From: Caecitellus pseudoparvulus
Taxonomy: Eukaryota; Bigyra: Bicosoecida
Direction of reading: 5' to 3'
DNA: 64,000 nucleotides
NCBI GenBank assembly: GCA_965644315.1
Contig: CBFFRQ010000015.1
Location: forward strand, 40,842-104,841
Shown here: positions 23,500-33,792 of the stretch, piece by piece
Layout of the letters: every line of letters starts with the position of its first letter
Numbering within the stretch: the first letter of the stretch is position 1
Translations under genes and position numbers: made by a program
The notes under the pieces: model-generated
What the model saw: only the letters and a program-made list of their open reading frames with translations
What the model was told of the DNA's origin: nothing
Databases searched by the model: none

Positions 23500-26393
23500 A
23501 TGGCAGGAGCGCCGGCTTCAGTGACAGAGCTGGGGGTCCAAGATGTGCCCCCTGAAGCTGACATTCTGAAAGTGGGCCTTTTAGAGAAACAGGTACGTTG
23601 GCGCGCTGCTTGTGTGCCTAGGCCCCCGGAGTGTGAGGTGCAAAGTGCAGTGCACTTGAGCTATTTCGCTGGACCCATTGCAGGGGCTGGTGATGAAGTA
23701 TTGGCGCAAGCGGCTGTTCATCCTCACCAGTAAAGACTTGCGCTACTATGAATCTGGAGAACCCCGGGCCAGGGGGTCCATCGAGCTGCGAGACATCAAA
23801 CGCGTGCATGCCGTGCACGCTCGGGGGCAGTTTGATGTGGACACAGCTTCTGGGCGGGTTTACCAGCTCATGGCGTTGTCGGATCGCGAGCGGGCGCAGT
23901 GGATGTCTGCCATCAATGATGCGCAGTTCAGCCCCACGCCTCTGGCGCGTTTGCTGCGTGTGGTGGAGGACTTGGAGGTGGCCGGGCACATTGACTCAGA
24001 CGTGCGTTCCTTGCCACGCCGCCACGCCGAGCCAGCCACACCTGCAAAGCCCGGTGACCCATTCACAGGCCCGAAAAACGTACGAGCGGAAGCTTCTGGC
24101 CTGTGCCGAAGACAGCAGCGGACTGGCCGAGTTGGAGGTTGGGCTGCAGCGCATCAGCGCAGGGGGAGGGGGGGCTGACACCGGCAGTGCTGCGCTGGAG
24201 GACTTGCTCTCGGAGATGGCCGCCGCGCAGACTGAGCTAGCAGTCATCAAGGCACTGGCCAGCCTCCACGACCAGCTCTTGATGGAGCCTGTGACAGCTG
24301 AGGTGCAGCAGCGCCTGAAGGATCTCGCCACTGCCCACCAAGGCGCAGGGGACGGGCGCTGGACAGAGGCCAGCAGCCAGGCATACTCCATGGTGCTGTC
24401 GGCCGTGACGCTCAAGCCCAGTCCGGGCGAGGAGCGCAGCAGGGCCGCTGCGGCAGAGGCAAAGCTAATTGCCGCCAGTCTGCATCAACTGGAGCAACGC
24501 GTGCACACCCGTGGCAGCGAGGCAGCTGCCGAGTCCGAGGCGGCTGCCGCTGCAGCTGCCGCTCCTGCCGCTGCTGCTGGTGCAGGGCGTGGGGATGAGG
24601 ATGGTGGCTCGGGCGACCCCAGCACAGCCAGCAGCACACAGGTGTCGCACGCGGCGGCAGCTCGCCAGGAAGACAGCTTGGGCCCCCTGCCCAGCATAGT
24701 GACGAAGGGCAGGCCCACGCCAATTGCAAAGGGCTCTTCCACAGTGCTGAGTGTGTTTGACATGCAGGCGCTGTATGCGCCGCCACAAGTGACGCTGACG
24801 CCTGAGCAGCTGGCGCAGGAAGCTGCGCAGCGCAAGGCTGACCGCACAACGGATGTCGTGGCGGACACGGCAGATTTAGTTTCACCAGGCACCTACGGCA
24901 GTGTGTGGGATACGCAGGGGGAGCTGGGCAAAGGGGCATATAGCGTGGTATATGCGTGCTCCCGCAAGTCTGATGGGCAGCCCGCAGCGGCCAAGTGGGT
25001 TCAGAAATCCCGCTTGCACCGCAAGGCGCTGCTGGCGCTGTTGCGCGAGATCCGGCTCATGCGCAGCATTTCACACCCCAACATTGTGAGCATTGTGGAC
25101 TTCTTCGACGAGCCAGACCACTACATCATCGTTGCAGAGCTCATGACGGGCGGGGAGTTGTTCGATGAGGTGGTGCGCCGCAGTCACTACACGGAGCGTG
25201 CTGCCCGGGACGTCATCCGCACCATGGCTGAGGCTCTTGCGTACTTGCACGAGCGGGGTGTCGCCCATCGAGACTTGAAGCCTGAGAACATCCTGCTGTC
25301 ATCCTCTGAGGACGACGGTGTGATCAAGCTTGCTGACTTGGGCTTCGCGCGGAGCGTGCCCAAGTCCGGCTTGTCCACGGCGTGCGGCACGCCAAGCTAC
25401 GTGGCACCAGAGATCCTGAACAACACCCGCTATGGCCTGAGCGTGGACATGTGGAGTCTGGGCGTCATTGCATACATTCTTCTGTGCGGCTATGCACCTT
25501 TTGCCGACCGGCACCAGCCGACGTTGTTCCGCAAGATCCGGTCAGGGCTGTTCTTCTTCGACCCGCCGCAGTGGAACGGAGTGTCTGCACAAGCCAAGGA
25601 TCTTATTGAACGCATGCTGACAGTGAACCCTGCCAAGCGCATTACTGCTGCGGAGGCACTGCAGCACCCGTGGCTGACGAGCTTTGTCGGCTCCGCACGC
25701 CTGAGCCTTGCGAAACGCAGCATGAGTGACTTCAACTCGCAGAGACGCGAAGTCCTGCGCACGGGCATTTGCACGAAACTGGGTTCCATCATCAAGTCCT
25801 GGCGCCGCCGAGTGTTCACTCTGACCCGGGACGAACTCGCTTATGCTGACCCAGAGTCCAAGTCCACTCGTGGCACGATTCCGCTGGGAGACATCTCGGA
25901 AGCGCGGCTGAAAGGCGAAGGCAGCGGCGGAGGCGGGGAGGAGTTCGAAGTGCTGACCCACTTTGGGCGGATTCTGGAGGTGCAGGCTGCAGACGCCGCC
26001 GATGCCCGTGCCTGGGTGTCCGCGATCAGCATGGCCAAAGCAGCCCACGACGCCCTCGCCCGTGCCGAGGTGGCCATGTCTGCCAACGCCATGGAGCACG
26101 CCGTCACACTCGTGGATGATGCGCGCAGGCTGCGGGAAGCCGCACAGGCCTTGCATGGGCTGTCTGGCACGCCCACGGGCACAGCGGCAGCAGTGGCGCA
26201 GGGGGGGGCGGCGCCACCGGCAGCCGGCACCGTCTCAAGCACCACAGCGACCAGGGGAGCAGTGCCAGACCCGCCAATCATCCCGGCGGGGCGGTCTACA
26301 GCTCGGGCTGCTGTGCAGGCAGCCGCCAGCGGTTCGACGCACGTGCCTGTGGAGCGCGTGCCCAAAACACCGACTGACTTCGGAGACCCCTGA
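23500..26393 (+). CDS. PH-kinase-PH protein, CaMK-like Ser/Thr kinase
   Basis: Exons 23500-23592, 23684-24001 and 24069-26393 give 911 residues, all joined in phase 0. Residues about 25-120 form a pleckstrin-homology domain (GLLEKQ-GLVMKYWRKRLFIL to the Trp in RAQWMSAI). An Ala-rich helical linker follows. The kinase domain spans about residues 410-680. It has the glycine loop GKGAYSVVY, an AAAKW lysine, HRDLKPEN, DLGFA in place of DFG, CGTPSYVAPEIL and the subdomain XI arginine region. A second PH domain (TKLGSIIKSWRRRVF to ARAWVSAI) follows at about 695-790, then a disordered tail. The sequence is closest to the CaMK group, but no calmodulin site is evident. PH domains suggest recruitment to phosphoinositide membranes. 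All catalytic residues appear present. The stop lies 36 bp from that of the convergent lipid kinase. Confidence 0.88.
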
Positions 26394-26429
26394 TGGGGTC
26401 GGCAGTGAATTTACCCCGCCCCCACCCAC

Positions 26430-28539
26430 TCACGCGAATACACGCAGTGCAGCAGGCACGATAGTCACACGGGCAGGCGTGAACCCAGCGTCTTCACCGT
26501 CCACGTTCAAGCTGCCTGGTCCCCTGGGAGCGTGCACACCGTCGGAACAGCAGGCGCAGCAGCAGTTGCAGCAGCCAGGCAGGGCGGCGTTCACGCCCTC
26601 TGCAGGGTACACCAGGGCCTGTCGTGCCTGCCACTGCCGCACAAAGGGGCGCAGCACGTGCTCCCCGGCAATGCCCTCGGATTCCTTCAGCGTCGCAGCC
26701 AATTGACAGCGTGGCGCGCGGTGGATGGTGGCGACATCGAGAAACCCATCGTCCACGACAGCGTTGGGGCAGAAGGGCGTCTTGTCGCCGCAGTGGATGG
26801 TGTTTTGCATCTGCAGCATGATGAACTCGCCCCCTGGCACCTCCAACTCGCCGGACAGGGCTTTGTTGCCGGTACCCGGCACCGGCACCGGCGCGCTGTG
26901 GTCTGGCAACCCCTCCACCTCGCAGGCCTGCTGCAGGACAACCTTGGCGCGGAAGGAAGGCCGGTACGCGATCTGCGTCGCGGCCGCCAGCGTGTAAGGC
27001 GCAGTGCCGCACACTGCGCGGCAGTCATCGGCGATACGCACGATGGTGGGCGCCAGTCCATACCCCACCATGTTCAGGCTGAACACGAGGTGGCTGGACA
27101 GACTGTCCACATCTGCTCCCTCAGGCAGCCCTGGACAGGCCCAGGGCGTCGCCGGTAGGCCATGGGGGGTCACAGCAGGGGCCGCCTCCACGTCTTTGGG
27201 AGTTACAGCGCGGTCGGTCTGGGCAGTCTCTGGAGCGGGCGAGGCGGTGGCCGCCGCTGCAGCCTCCTCGTCAGGCCCGGGAGCTCCCTCTGCGACTGCC
27301 GCTGCACCGCCTGACGCAGCCACCGCGGTAGTTGGCGCCTGAACAGCGTCACTTTCTGTAGGTCCAGCCTCTCCTGCCATCGCGGCCGCTTGCCGCCCCG
27401 CTGCCAGGTGTGTGAGGAGGCTGAGTTTCCAGGAAAAGGCGCCGCCTTCGTCCTCGCCGTACACCTTCGTTTCCGTGGCGTGGTCGCCTGTTGCGCCGTC
27501 GTAGCTGGCCTGGCGCTGGGCAGTGCCCCCCCCCTCCCCGCTTGGTTGGCCTGGGCTGGAGCAGGTGGCGAGACCTGAGGCGGCAGCGGAGGCCAGCGGG
27601 CCCAGGTCACCAGACCCAGTGGCGCGTGCGACCTGTGCGCCGGAGTCCTGCTTGGCGCCACGGAAGCGCGGGGAGCGCGGTGCCCCGGCGGGGGGGGGTT
27701 CATCCTCCCCCGCCGTGGCGAGCACACCAGCCGTCTCCCCACTGCCCACCAGCACAGAGGGCGGCGTGGAGGGTGCAGACAGCCCCTCGCCAGCGGCAGA
27801 GCCATCGGGTGCCGTGGGCGCTATGGCGGGAGGGGACGTGGCGGGGGGCATGACGGCGGCCAGCCACTCAGCGCCAGCTTGTGGCGTTGGCGGTGCGTGG
27901 GCCAGCTCAACGACATCCAGCGCACGAGTGGTGCGGGCAAGGAGGCGCTGCACCGCCTCTTCGTGCGTCTGGTACCCAATGCTGTACGCGACGGTGTTGC
28001 CGCTGCCGCAAGGCACGATGCAGAGGGCGGGCAAAGCGTGAGGTGGGTGGACGCCAAGCACCACGCCGAGCAGCATGCCATTCACCACCTCGTGTGCAGT
28101 GCCGTCTCCGCCGATGCTGAGCAGTGCGTCGTACCCGGCCATGTTCGTGCCCGCAGTGATATGCTGGGCGTGCCCTGCATACTGTGTCTCCCGGAGGTCG
28201 ATGGCGATGTCTGGCACAGCCTGAGCATGGCGCGTCGCAGGACTCAATCAATTACCGCAGCTCGCGGCACGCTATGCGGACACTAAGCGCACCGTCTTCA
28301 GGGCCTCTTGCACTTCCTTCGCGACGATGAGACTCCTTCGATTTCCTGATGTCGGATTCACGACAATCAACACCTGGAGGAGTCCAGGCAGTGGGGGCGA
28401 CGTGCCATCGCGCTGCTGCCTGCGGCCAACTGAGATCGCATGCGCCACGGACCTTGCGCAGAGCATCCACCTGCACCGAGTCACCGACGAACGTCTGATA
28501 TGGATGCTTTTCCTTCATCACCTGCCCACAGCAAGCCAT
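26430..28539 (-). CDS. Lipid kinase, diacylglycerol/sphingosine kinase family
   Basis: Exons 28539-28453, 28373-28293 and 28220-26430 give 652 residues. Splicing joins ALRK-VLIVVNPTSGN and EALKT-AVPDIAID into a continuous DAGK catalytic domain. Diagnostic motifs are NPTSGN, LSIGGDGTAHEVVNG (the ATP-binding GGDGT loop) and PCGSGNTVAYSIG. A long low-complexity insert of about 220 Ala/Gly/Pro/Glu-rich residues follows. The domain's C-terminal half then resumes with SLNMVGYGLAPTIVRIA and ends with LQMQNTIHCGDKTPFCPNA and a VVDDGFLDV motif. The family phosphorylates diacylglycerol, sphingoid bases or ceramide. The sequence does not say which substrate is used here. There is no signal peptide or membrane segment. 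It shares a 257-bp divergent promoter with PSMA2. Confidence 0.87.
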
Positions 28540-28796
28540 GGCGAGAGTGTGCTGGTGTGCCGCTCCAGAACCCGCCTGCCGCGCCAGCTGTCAGAGCTCG
28601 GCAGGGGCTTGGAAGTGGTGAGCAGCGCCCAAAAACGAGCCTCACAGGATGGGATTTGCGCTGAGCGACTTCATTTGCAGCCTTCTGAGTTTGCGCAAAG
28701 CAAGGCACTGCCTCGACTTTGGCGTGGCGGGCCGCGTTTCACTCGGCGTTTCAGGCTCCACCAGCTTCGCGCTGCGCAGCCCTCCCTTGCAACACC

Positions 28797-29757
28797 ATGG
28801 CATCCGAAGGCGCGTACTCCTTTTCCCTGACAACCTTCTCGCCGTCAGGCAAGCTGGTGCAGATTGAGCATGCGCTGGCTGCCGTGGAGCGGGGCGATTC
28901 GAGCCTGGGCATTCAAGGTACGGCTTTGGCGTTGCGGTGGCGTGCTGGAGCTCGGCACGGCGCACTGCTTTTCACGCCTTCCTACCTTCCCCAGCCACCA
29001 ACGGCGTCGTCCTGGCCACTCAGAAGAAGGTGAAGAACAGCCTCGTTGACGAGACATCCGTGCACCAGCTGGCAAGCATCACAGACGGCATTGGTGCGTG
29101 CGGCGCCTGGCCTGCTACTGACTGACGAGTGTGTGTGCCCAGTGCCACAGGTCAGCACACGTGGCTCCACCCTCTGCCGCTCCACAGGCATGGCATACGC
29201 TGGCATGGGGGCGGACTTCAGGCTCCTCGTGCGCAAGGCCCAGAAGAAGGCCCTCGAGTATAAACTCACCTACGGCGTGCGTAGCAGGCGTACAGAGCAG
29301 CGACGCCCAGCCCAGCCCACGCCACGCGCCCCCCTTCCCGCCGCCCTCTGCTCAGGAGGAGATCCCCGTGCTGCAGCTGACACGCGCCGTGGCGACGGTG
29401 ATGCAGGAGTTCACGCAGCAGGGTGGTGTGAGGCCTGCAGGTGTCTCGCTGCTCATCTCGGGGCAGGACCATGAGGGGCCACAGCTGTACCAGGTGGACC
29501 CCTCAGGCGCGTACTTCGGCTGGCGGGCCTCTGCCATCGGCAAGAACTTCCAGCAAGCCAAGACCTTCCTGGAGAAGCGGTACAGCAGCGAGATGGAGCT
29601 GGAGGACGCTGTGCACACCGCACTGCTCACCCTGCGGGAGGGCTTCGAAGGGGAGATGACAGCCAAGAACATTGAAATCGGCGTCGTGGAGAGCAAGGGC
29701 TCCTTCCGCGTGCTGAGTGAGGAGGAGGTGGCGGACTACTTGGAGGAGGCAGAGTGA
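28797..29757 (+). CDS. PSMA2: 20S proteasome subunit alpha type-2
   Basis: Exons 28797-28917, 28995-29093, 29188-29276 and 29356-29757 give 236 residues, against about 234 in animals and plants. The protein starts [18 protein letters not shown], which contains the alpha-subunit N-terminal signature ([18 protein letters not shown]). It continues with [41 protein letters not shown] and the conserved [17 protein letters not shown]. It forms part of the outer heptameric ring of the 20S core and is not catalytic. All introns are 77-94 nt with GTACGG, GTGCGT and GTGCGT donors. It is divergent from the lipid kinase. Its stop is only 25 bp from the stop of the DUF455 gene. Confidence 0.97.
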
Positions 29758-29782
29758 ATTCCCCAATGCACCCGGTCACGCG

Positions 29783-30836
29783 TCACGCTGCCAGCGGCTC
29801 GTACCACTCCCGGGTCATGCCTGCTGCGCTGCGTGCTTCGTGGTTGAAGGGCGGCTTCAGCGCCCCGCGGAAGTGCGCCTTGACCGTGTCGTGGAAGGCC
29901 GCCGGGATGTCAGCGTCCGCCACGCCACCGGCGCGAGCCGTCAGCACGAACCACTTGTGCCCCGCCCCAACGTGGGTGATCTCTTCAGCGTAGTTGGCGG
30001 TGAGGATGCGGCGGGAGTCGTCGTCCTGGCTCTTGGCCAGCTTCGCCAGCATGCCAGGTGCGACATCCAGCCCACGCGCCTCGTGCACCATGTGCACCAC
30101 AGCCAGGCGAGCCATGAGGCTGTCTGCTGTCTCCGTCGCGCTCTGCCACAGACCATCGTGTCCAGGCAAGTCGCCGTACTTGCACCCCAACGCGGTGAGG
30201 CGCTGGGCCCACATGGAGAAGTGCTTGGCTTCATCCAGGGCCACCTGTGCAGGGGGCAGGCACGTGTAGGGGTGCCGGGGGTGAGTTGCAAGTGTCACGA
30301 CGTTTCGACAGCGTTTCACGCACGCGAGCCCAGTCCATGAAAAACTCCCGTGGCTGCTCCAGCTGCCCCTCCTTCACGCCAAAGCGCAGCATGATGTCCC
30401 AACTCAAGTCAATGGCATACGACTCCGCGTGCACGACGCTGTGCACCATGCCCTTCTTGCCGCCTGAGCTCTGTTTGTTGGCAGCCACAGTGGACACCCA
30501 GCTGGGCCGTGCTGGCGCATCGGGCGCGGAAAGTGCGGCAGCCACTGCCAAGTCCTTCGGGAGGATGGGCAAGGAGCCAGCCTCAAACGCAGCACACGCG
30601 ACGAACGTCAATCTGGCCTTCATGTACACGTCCGGCTCTGCCATGACGGCTGCTGCGGCCTCCAGCAGTGACCCAGGCAGCTCCTCACTGCCGTCAGGAA
30701 CGCTGTCCGGGTGCAGCGGGCTGACATGCTCGGGCAAGCCGCCTTCTTGGACGTCTAAGGCCAGCTTCAGCTCACCGTCGCCACATCCCAAGTTCTGAAT
30801 CGGCTCTGCCCCGGCTATGGGTGCGCTAGCTGCCAT
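29783..30836 (-). CDS. DUF455 family ferritin-like protein
   Basis: Exons 30836-30324 and 30244-29783 give 324 residues. A 79-nt intron joins DWAR to VALDEAKHFSMWAQRL. The alpha-helical core shows the pattern of ferritin-like carboxylate metal ligands: HAESYAIDLSWD, DEAKHF and the EEITHVGAGHKWF helix. The C-terminus MTREWYEPL is typical of the DUF455 family (from memory). The fold suggests a di-metal centre, but no reaction is established for the family. There is no targeting peptide. It runs tandem with, and 123 bp upstream of, the alternative oxidase stop, and is convergent with PSMA2. Confidence 0.87.
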
Positions 30837-30959
30837 GTTGGACGGTTACGAGAGGCTGCTGGGGGAGTGCAAGGCGCTGTGGGCGAGGGTTGGGCCACAT
30901 GCATTGTGTGCAAGGAAGACACTGTGTGCCTCTGCGCAGATTCATGGCAGGGGGTGTTT

Positions 30960-32633
30960 TCATTTGTTGGGCACGTTGGTCTGCCCGCCGGTGGCTGCGG
31001 GGTGCTTGGAGACGTCCTTCTCCCGAGCGTAGTGCGGTGCGAAGGGGTTGGGGTCGTTGACACCCACGCCAGCGAGGACGTGGTTCACGTCGCGGTGCAC
31101 CATCTCGTCAGCGCGGATGGCCTTGATGACGTCCAGCAGCTTTGCGTCATCTCCCAGCCGCCAGTACTTGCGTGCCAGCGGCGAAGCGGCCTTGTCCTGC
31201 CACTCAGGCAGCTCCCCTGCCTCCAGCTGCTTCACAACCTTGGTGTAGGTGATGACGGCTCTGGGTGGGGGGAGCGGACAGGCAGGGGGGGAAGTGCAGT
31301 GTCGCGTTGCAGGTGCAGAAACGGCCGACGCATGCTGCACTCACTCCTCTTCCAGGTAGCCAACGAAGCGATGGCAGGTCTTGGGGGACAGCAGGTACGC
31401 CAGGAAGTACGCGTTGAAGAAGATGCCTGTGGCCGCAGAAGGGGTGTGGCTTGTGTTGCCACCACGGGGCCGGCACGCTGTGACTCCACGCAGCAACGCG
31501 ACACGCACCTTGCGTGCCGAGCACGGCAAAGCGGAACAGTGGCCCTGGCTGGCGCAGCTCCAAGAACGTCATGAGGTGCATGCGCTCATTCTCCGCCTCC
31601 TCCAGCAGCGTGTGGATCCAGCCCTGTGCGCAGGGCAGAGCGGTGTGGCAGGTGGACGGCGTGAGCCAGTGCTGTGCACGCCAGCCCACGCACGAAATCC
31701 CGAGTCATGCCTCGAAGGGCTGTCATGTGCCTGAGCATGCCGCCCACCATGCCCTGTGCGGAAGCGTGCGAGGCAAGTCAAGGGGCGCAGTTGCACCTGG
31801 GTGCGGTGTCTCGGTTTGATGTCAAGTGAGGGCGCTTGTGCGGTGTCTGGCGGCTGTCCCACCAGCACACACGTACCGGAACACCAGCGACTGTCTCCAG
31901 GAAGATCATGCGGGTGAGCCACTTCTTCTCGGTCATGTTGTGCCCGTATCTGTAGAAGGGGGGGGTTTCGGCGGCCAGTGTGGGAAGGGGAAGTGCAGCC
32001 GAACAGTTGATTCGCCGCCCAGCACTTCCGCAAAGAAGCGTGCCAGAAGCCACCACCTGTGCGCGGTGCACGCTGCGCCACGCACCCCGTGACGGTGTCA
32101 AACATCGTGCGGGCGGTCTTCATGGCATAAAATGCCACCTTGTCATTCATCTGCAGCACGGGTGGCGCACCGTGTGTGTGCTCACGTGACAAATGCCGCC
32201 GTGCGGACGTGCACGTCGCCAGCCACGCCAAAGCGCAGGACTCACCCCCTCTGGCTCCTTGTGGGTCACCTGCACCGAGTCCAGCTCCTCCCTGTGCAGA
32301 AACACCAGGCATGTAAACGTTTGGCCCCCTCGGCACAGCCTCTGTGGCACTCCGCAGCGTGCACGAAGGCATTCCACGGCCCTGGCCCGAATCAGCTGGC
32401 GCAGCATCAGCTGAGACGGCCGGCCCGTCGCGTCAACGTGCCCCCCTCAGGCCGACTCACTTGGTGTAAATGGGATGAGGCATGAACTGATCATGGCTCT
32501 CGTCCTTGCTCATGTTGAAGTGGGACTTTGGGGCGTCCTTGCCTGCAGATGCAGTGGCCAAGGCGCGGCAACAAGTGCTGCGTATCACGGCACGAGCGGC
32601 CACAGCGCCGCGCTGCGCGGTGAGTGCGAGCAT
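30960..32633 (-). CDS. AOX: Mitochondrial alternative oxidase
   Basis: Eight exons (32633-32461, 32291-32246, 32150-32086, 31949-31877, 31753-31694, 31623-31509, 31426-31345, 31260-30960) give 304 residues, and every junction keeps frame. The N-terminus ([19 protein letters not shown]) is an Arg/Ala-rich mitochondrial presequence. All four di-iron helices are intact: [32 protein letters not shown] and [12 protein letters not shown]. They carry the six Glu/His ligands. The enzyme oxidises ubiquinol and reduces O2 to water in the inner membrane without proton pumping. The regulatory cysteine of plant AOX is not evident before the first helix. At eight exons this is the most intron-rich gene in the window. 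It shares a divergent promoter with the small membrane protein at 32986. Confidence 0.96.
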
Positions 32634-32985
32634 GTTGATGCAGGATGAGAGGGAGGGCGTATGTGATTGAGCCAGACAGTGTGTGGGCTTAGTTGTGGGC
32701 TTTTGGGGTTTCTGTTTTTGGCGCTGTAGCTGGAGTGCTGTCCCGGGGCAGCATCACCACCTGCACGGCTCCATGCCAAGGGGTGAGGGCCACGCACGGC
32801 AGGCGTGCAGTGGAGGCAAGGGCTCAAGCTGGACACTTTCAACAGTGTCAGCAAATCCAACGGTTCACCCACTGTGCATGCCAAAGAGACAAGCCACTCT
32901 GCAGCACTTCTTTGGTGCGGCGTTTTACGAGAGTTTCGCCGGGCACGTGCGTGGAGGGCCAGCAGGCCAGCTCAGAGCGGGAAGC
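32634..32985. promoter_or_regulatory. Divergent promoter region, AOX / small membrane protein
   Basis: These 352 bp hold the promoter of the alternative oxidase (minus) and that of the small protein at 32986 (plus). The plus frame of the latter is open upstream and includes an ATG at 32878, so part of this region may be coding. No other element is recognised. Confidence 0.45.
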
Positions 32986-33324
32986 ATGGCAGGAAAAGCC
33001 ATCCAAGCAATCTTCGGGACTCGTTCTCGAATGGAGTCCGTGCTCGCGTGGGGCGCTGCGGTGGGCATCACGTATGCTTGGTACAAGTGGGACGCCAGCA
33101 AGCAGGTGGAGTCGGGCGGCGCGCCCGAGTTCACGGCCGCCGAGTCAGAGGCGTGGAACCAGAAGGTGCGGGTGGCTCACCCAGAGGCATTCACAGCGGC
33201 GGTGGCCAAGGAAACAGCCCGGGCAGAGGCGGCGGGCAAGGCCTCGTTGGCGGCAAAGTTGGCCGAGGCAGGCTCCGCCTCGCAACCACCCGAAGACAGC
33301 CCACAGAACTCGGCAGCCTCGTAG
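32986..33324 (+). CDS. Small membrane protein, N-terminal anchor
   Basis: One exon, 112 residues from the ATG of MAGKAIQAIFGTRSR. The segment ESVLAWGAAVGITYAWYKW (residues about 17-35) is one membrane span preceded by basic residues. A charged, Ala/Glu/Lys-rich helix and a disordered tail follow. The layout resembles small mitochondrial inner-membrane subunits, and the divergent partner is alternative oxidase, but I do not recognise the family. The frame is open upstream with another ATG at 32878 (MPKRQATLQHFF). That start would add 36 residues and bury the anchor, so the internal start is preferred. Confidence 0.55.
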   Translation: MAGKAIQAIFGTRSRMESVLAWGAAVGITYAWYKWDASKQVESGGAPEFTAAESEAWNQKVRVAHPEAFTAAVAKETARAEAAGKASLAAKLAEAGSASQPPEDSPQNSAAS

Positions 33325-33792
33325 ACATGCGCACGGGGTGCATGGAGAGGGAAAGACCAGCGGTCTCCCACCGCTGCGCCGGTTTTGTATGGCCTTGCTT
33401 GGCCGCTTGGGTGGACTCCAGCTCGCAGAGGCCCGTGGGCAATCAAGACACGCGAGCTGTGGCATTGGGTCCGCCGCGCGGGAAGCCGGGATCTTGCGGC
33501 TGTGCGACACATGCGTGCCTGGCACCCTCTGCAGCCCCTCCTGAGCGGTGTGGCTCAACGTGGCCCATGGATTCTGCAGCGCCAGAATCTTCCCTTGCGC
33601 TCGTGACACTGGTGCGCGAATGCAGGCCAGCCCCACAACACAACAACACCCCAAACCCTTCCCCACCTTGCCGCATTTACGCTTGTATCAGCTGCACCCT
33701 TCCCTGTTGCTTGCGCTCGGTGGCCCAGCCCGGACCGCTCCTCAGACCCAGCAGCGGCTTCGACAGCCGCCATATTCCGCACTTTCACCAGC
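33325..33792. other. Intergenic, upstream of SEC14-like gene
   Basis: This 468-bp gap lies between two plus-strand genes. It should hold the 3'UTR of the small membrane protein and the promoter of the SEC14-like gene. Open frames cross it on both strands but none has a domain or continues a neighbour. I see nothing else. Confidence 0.5.
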
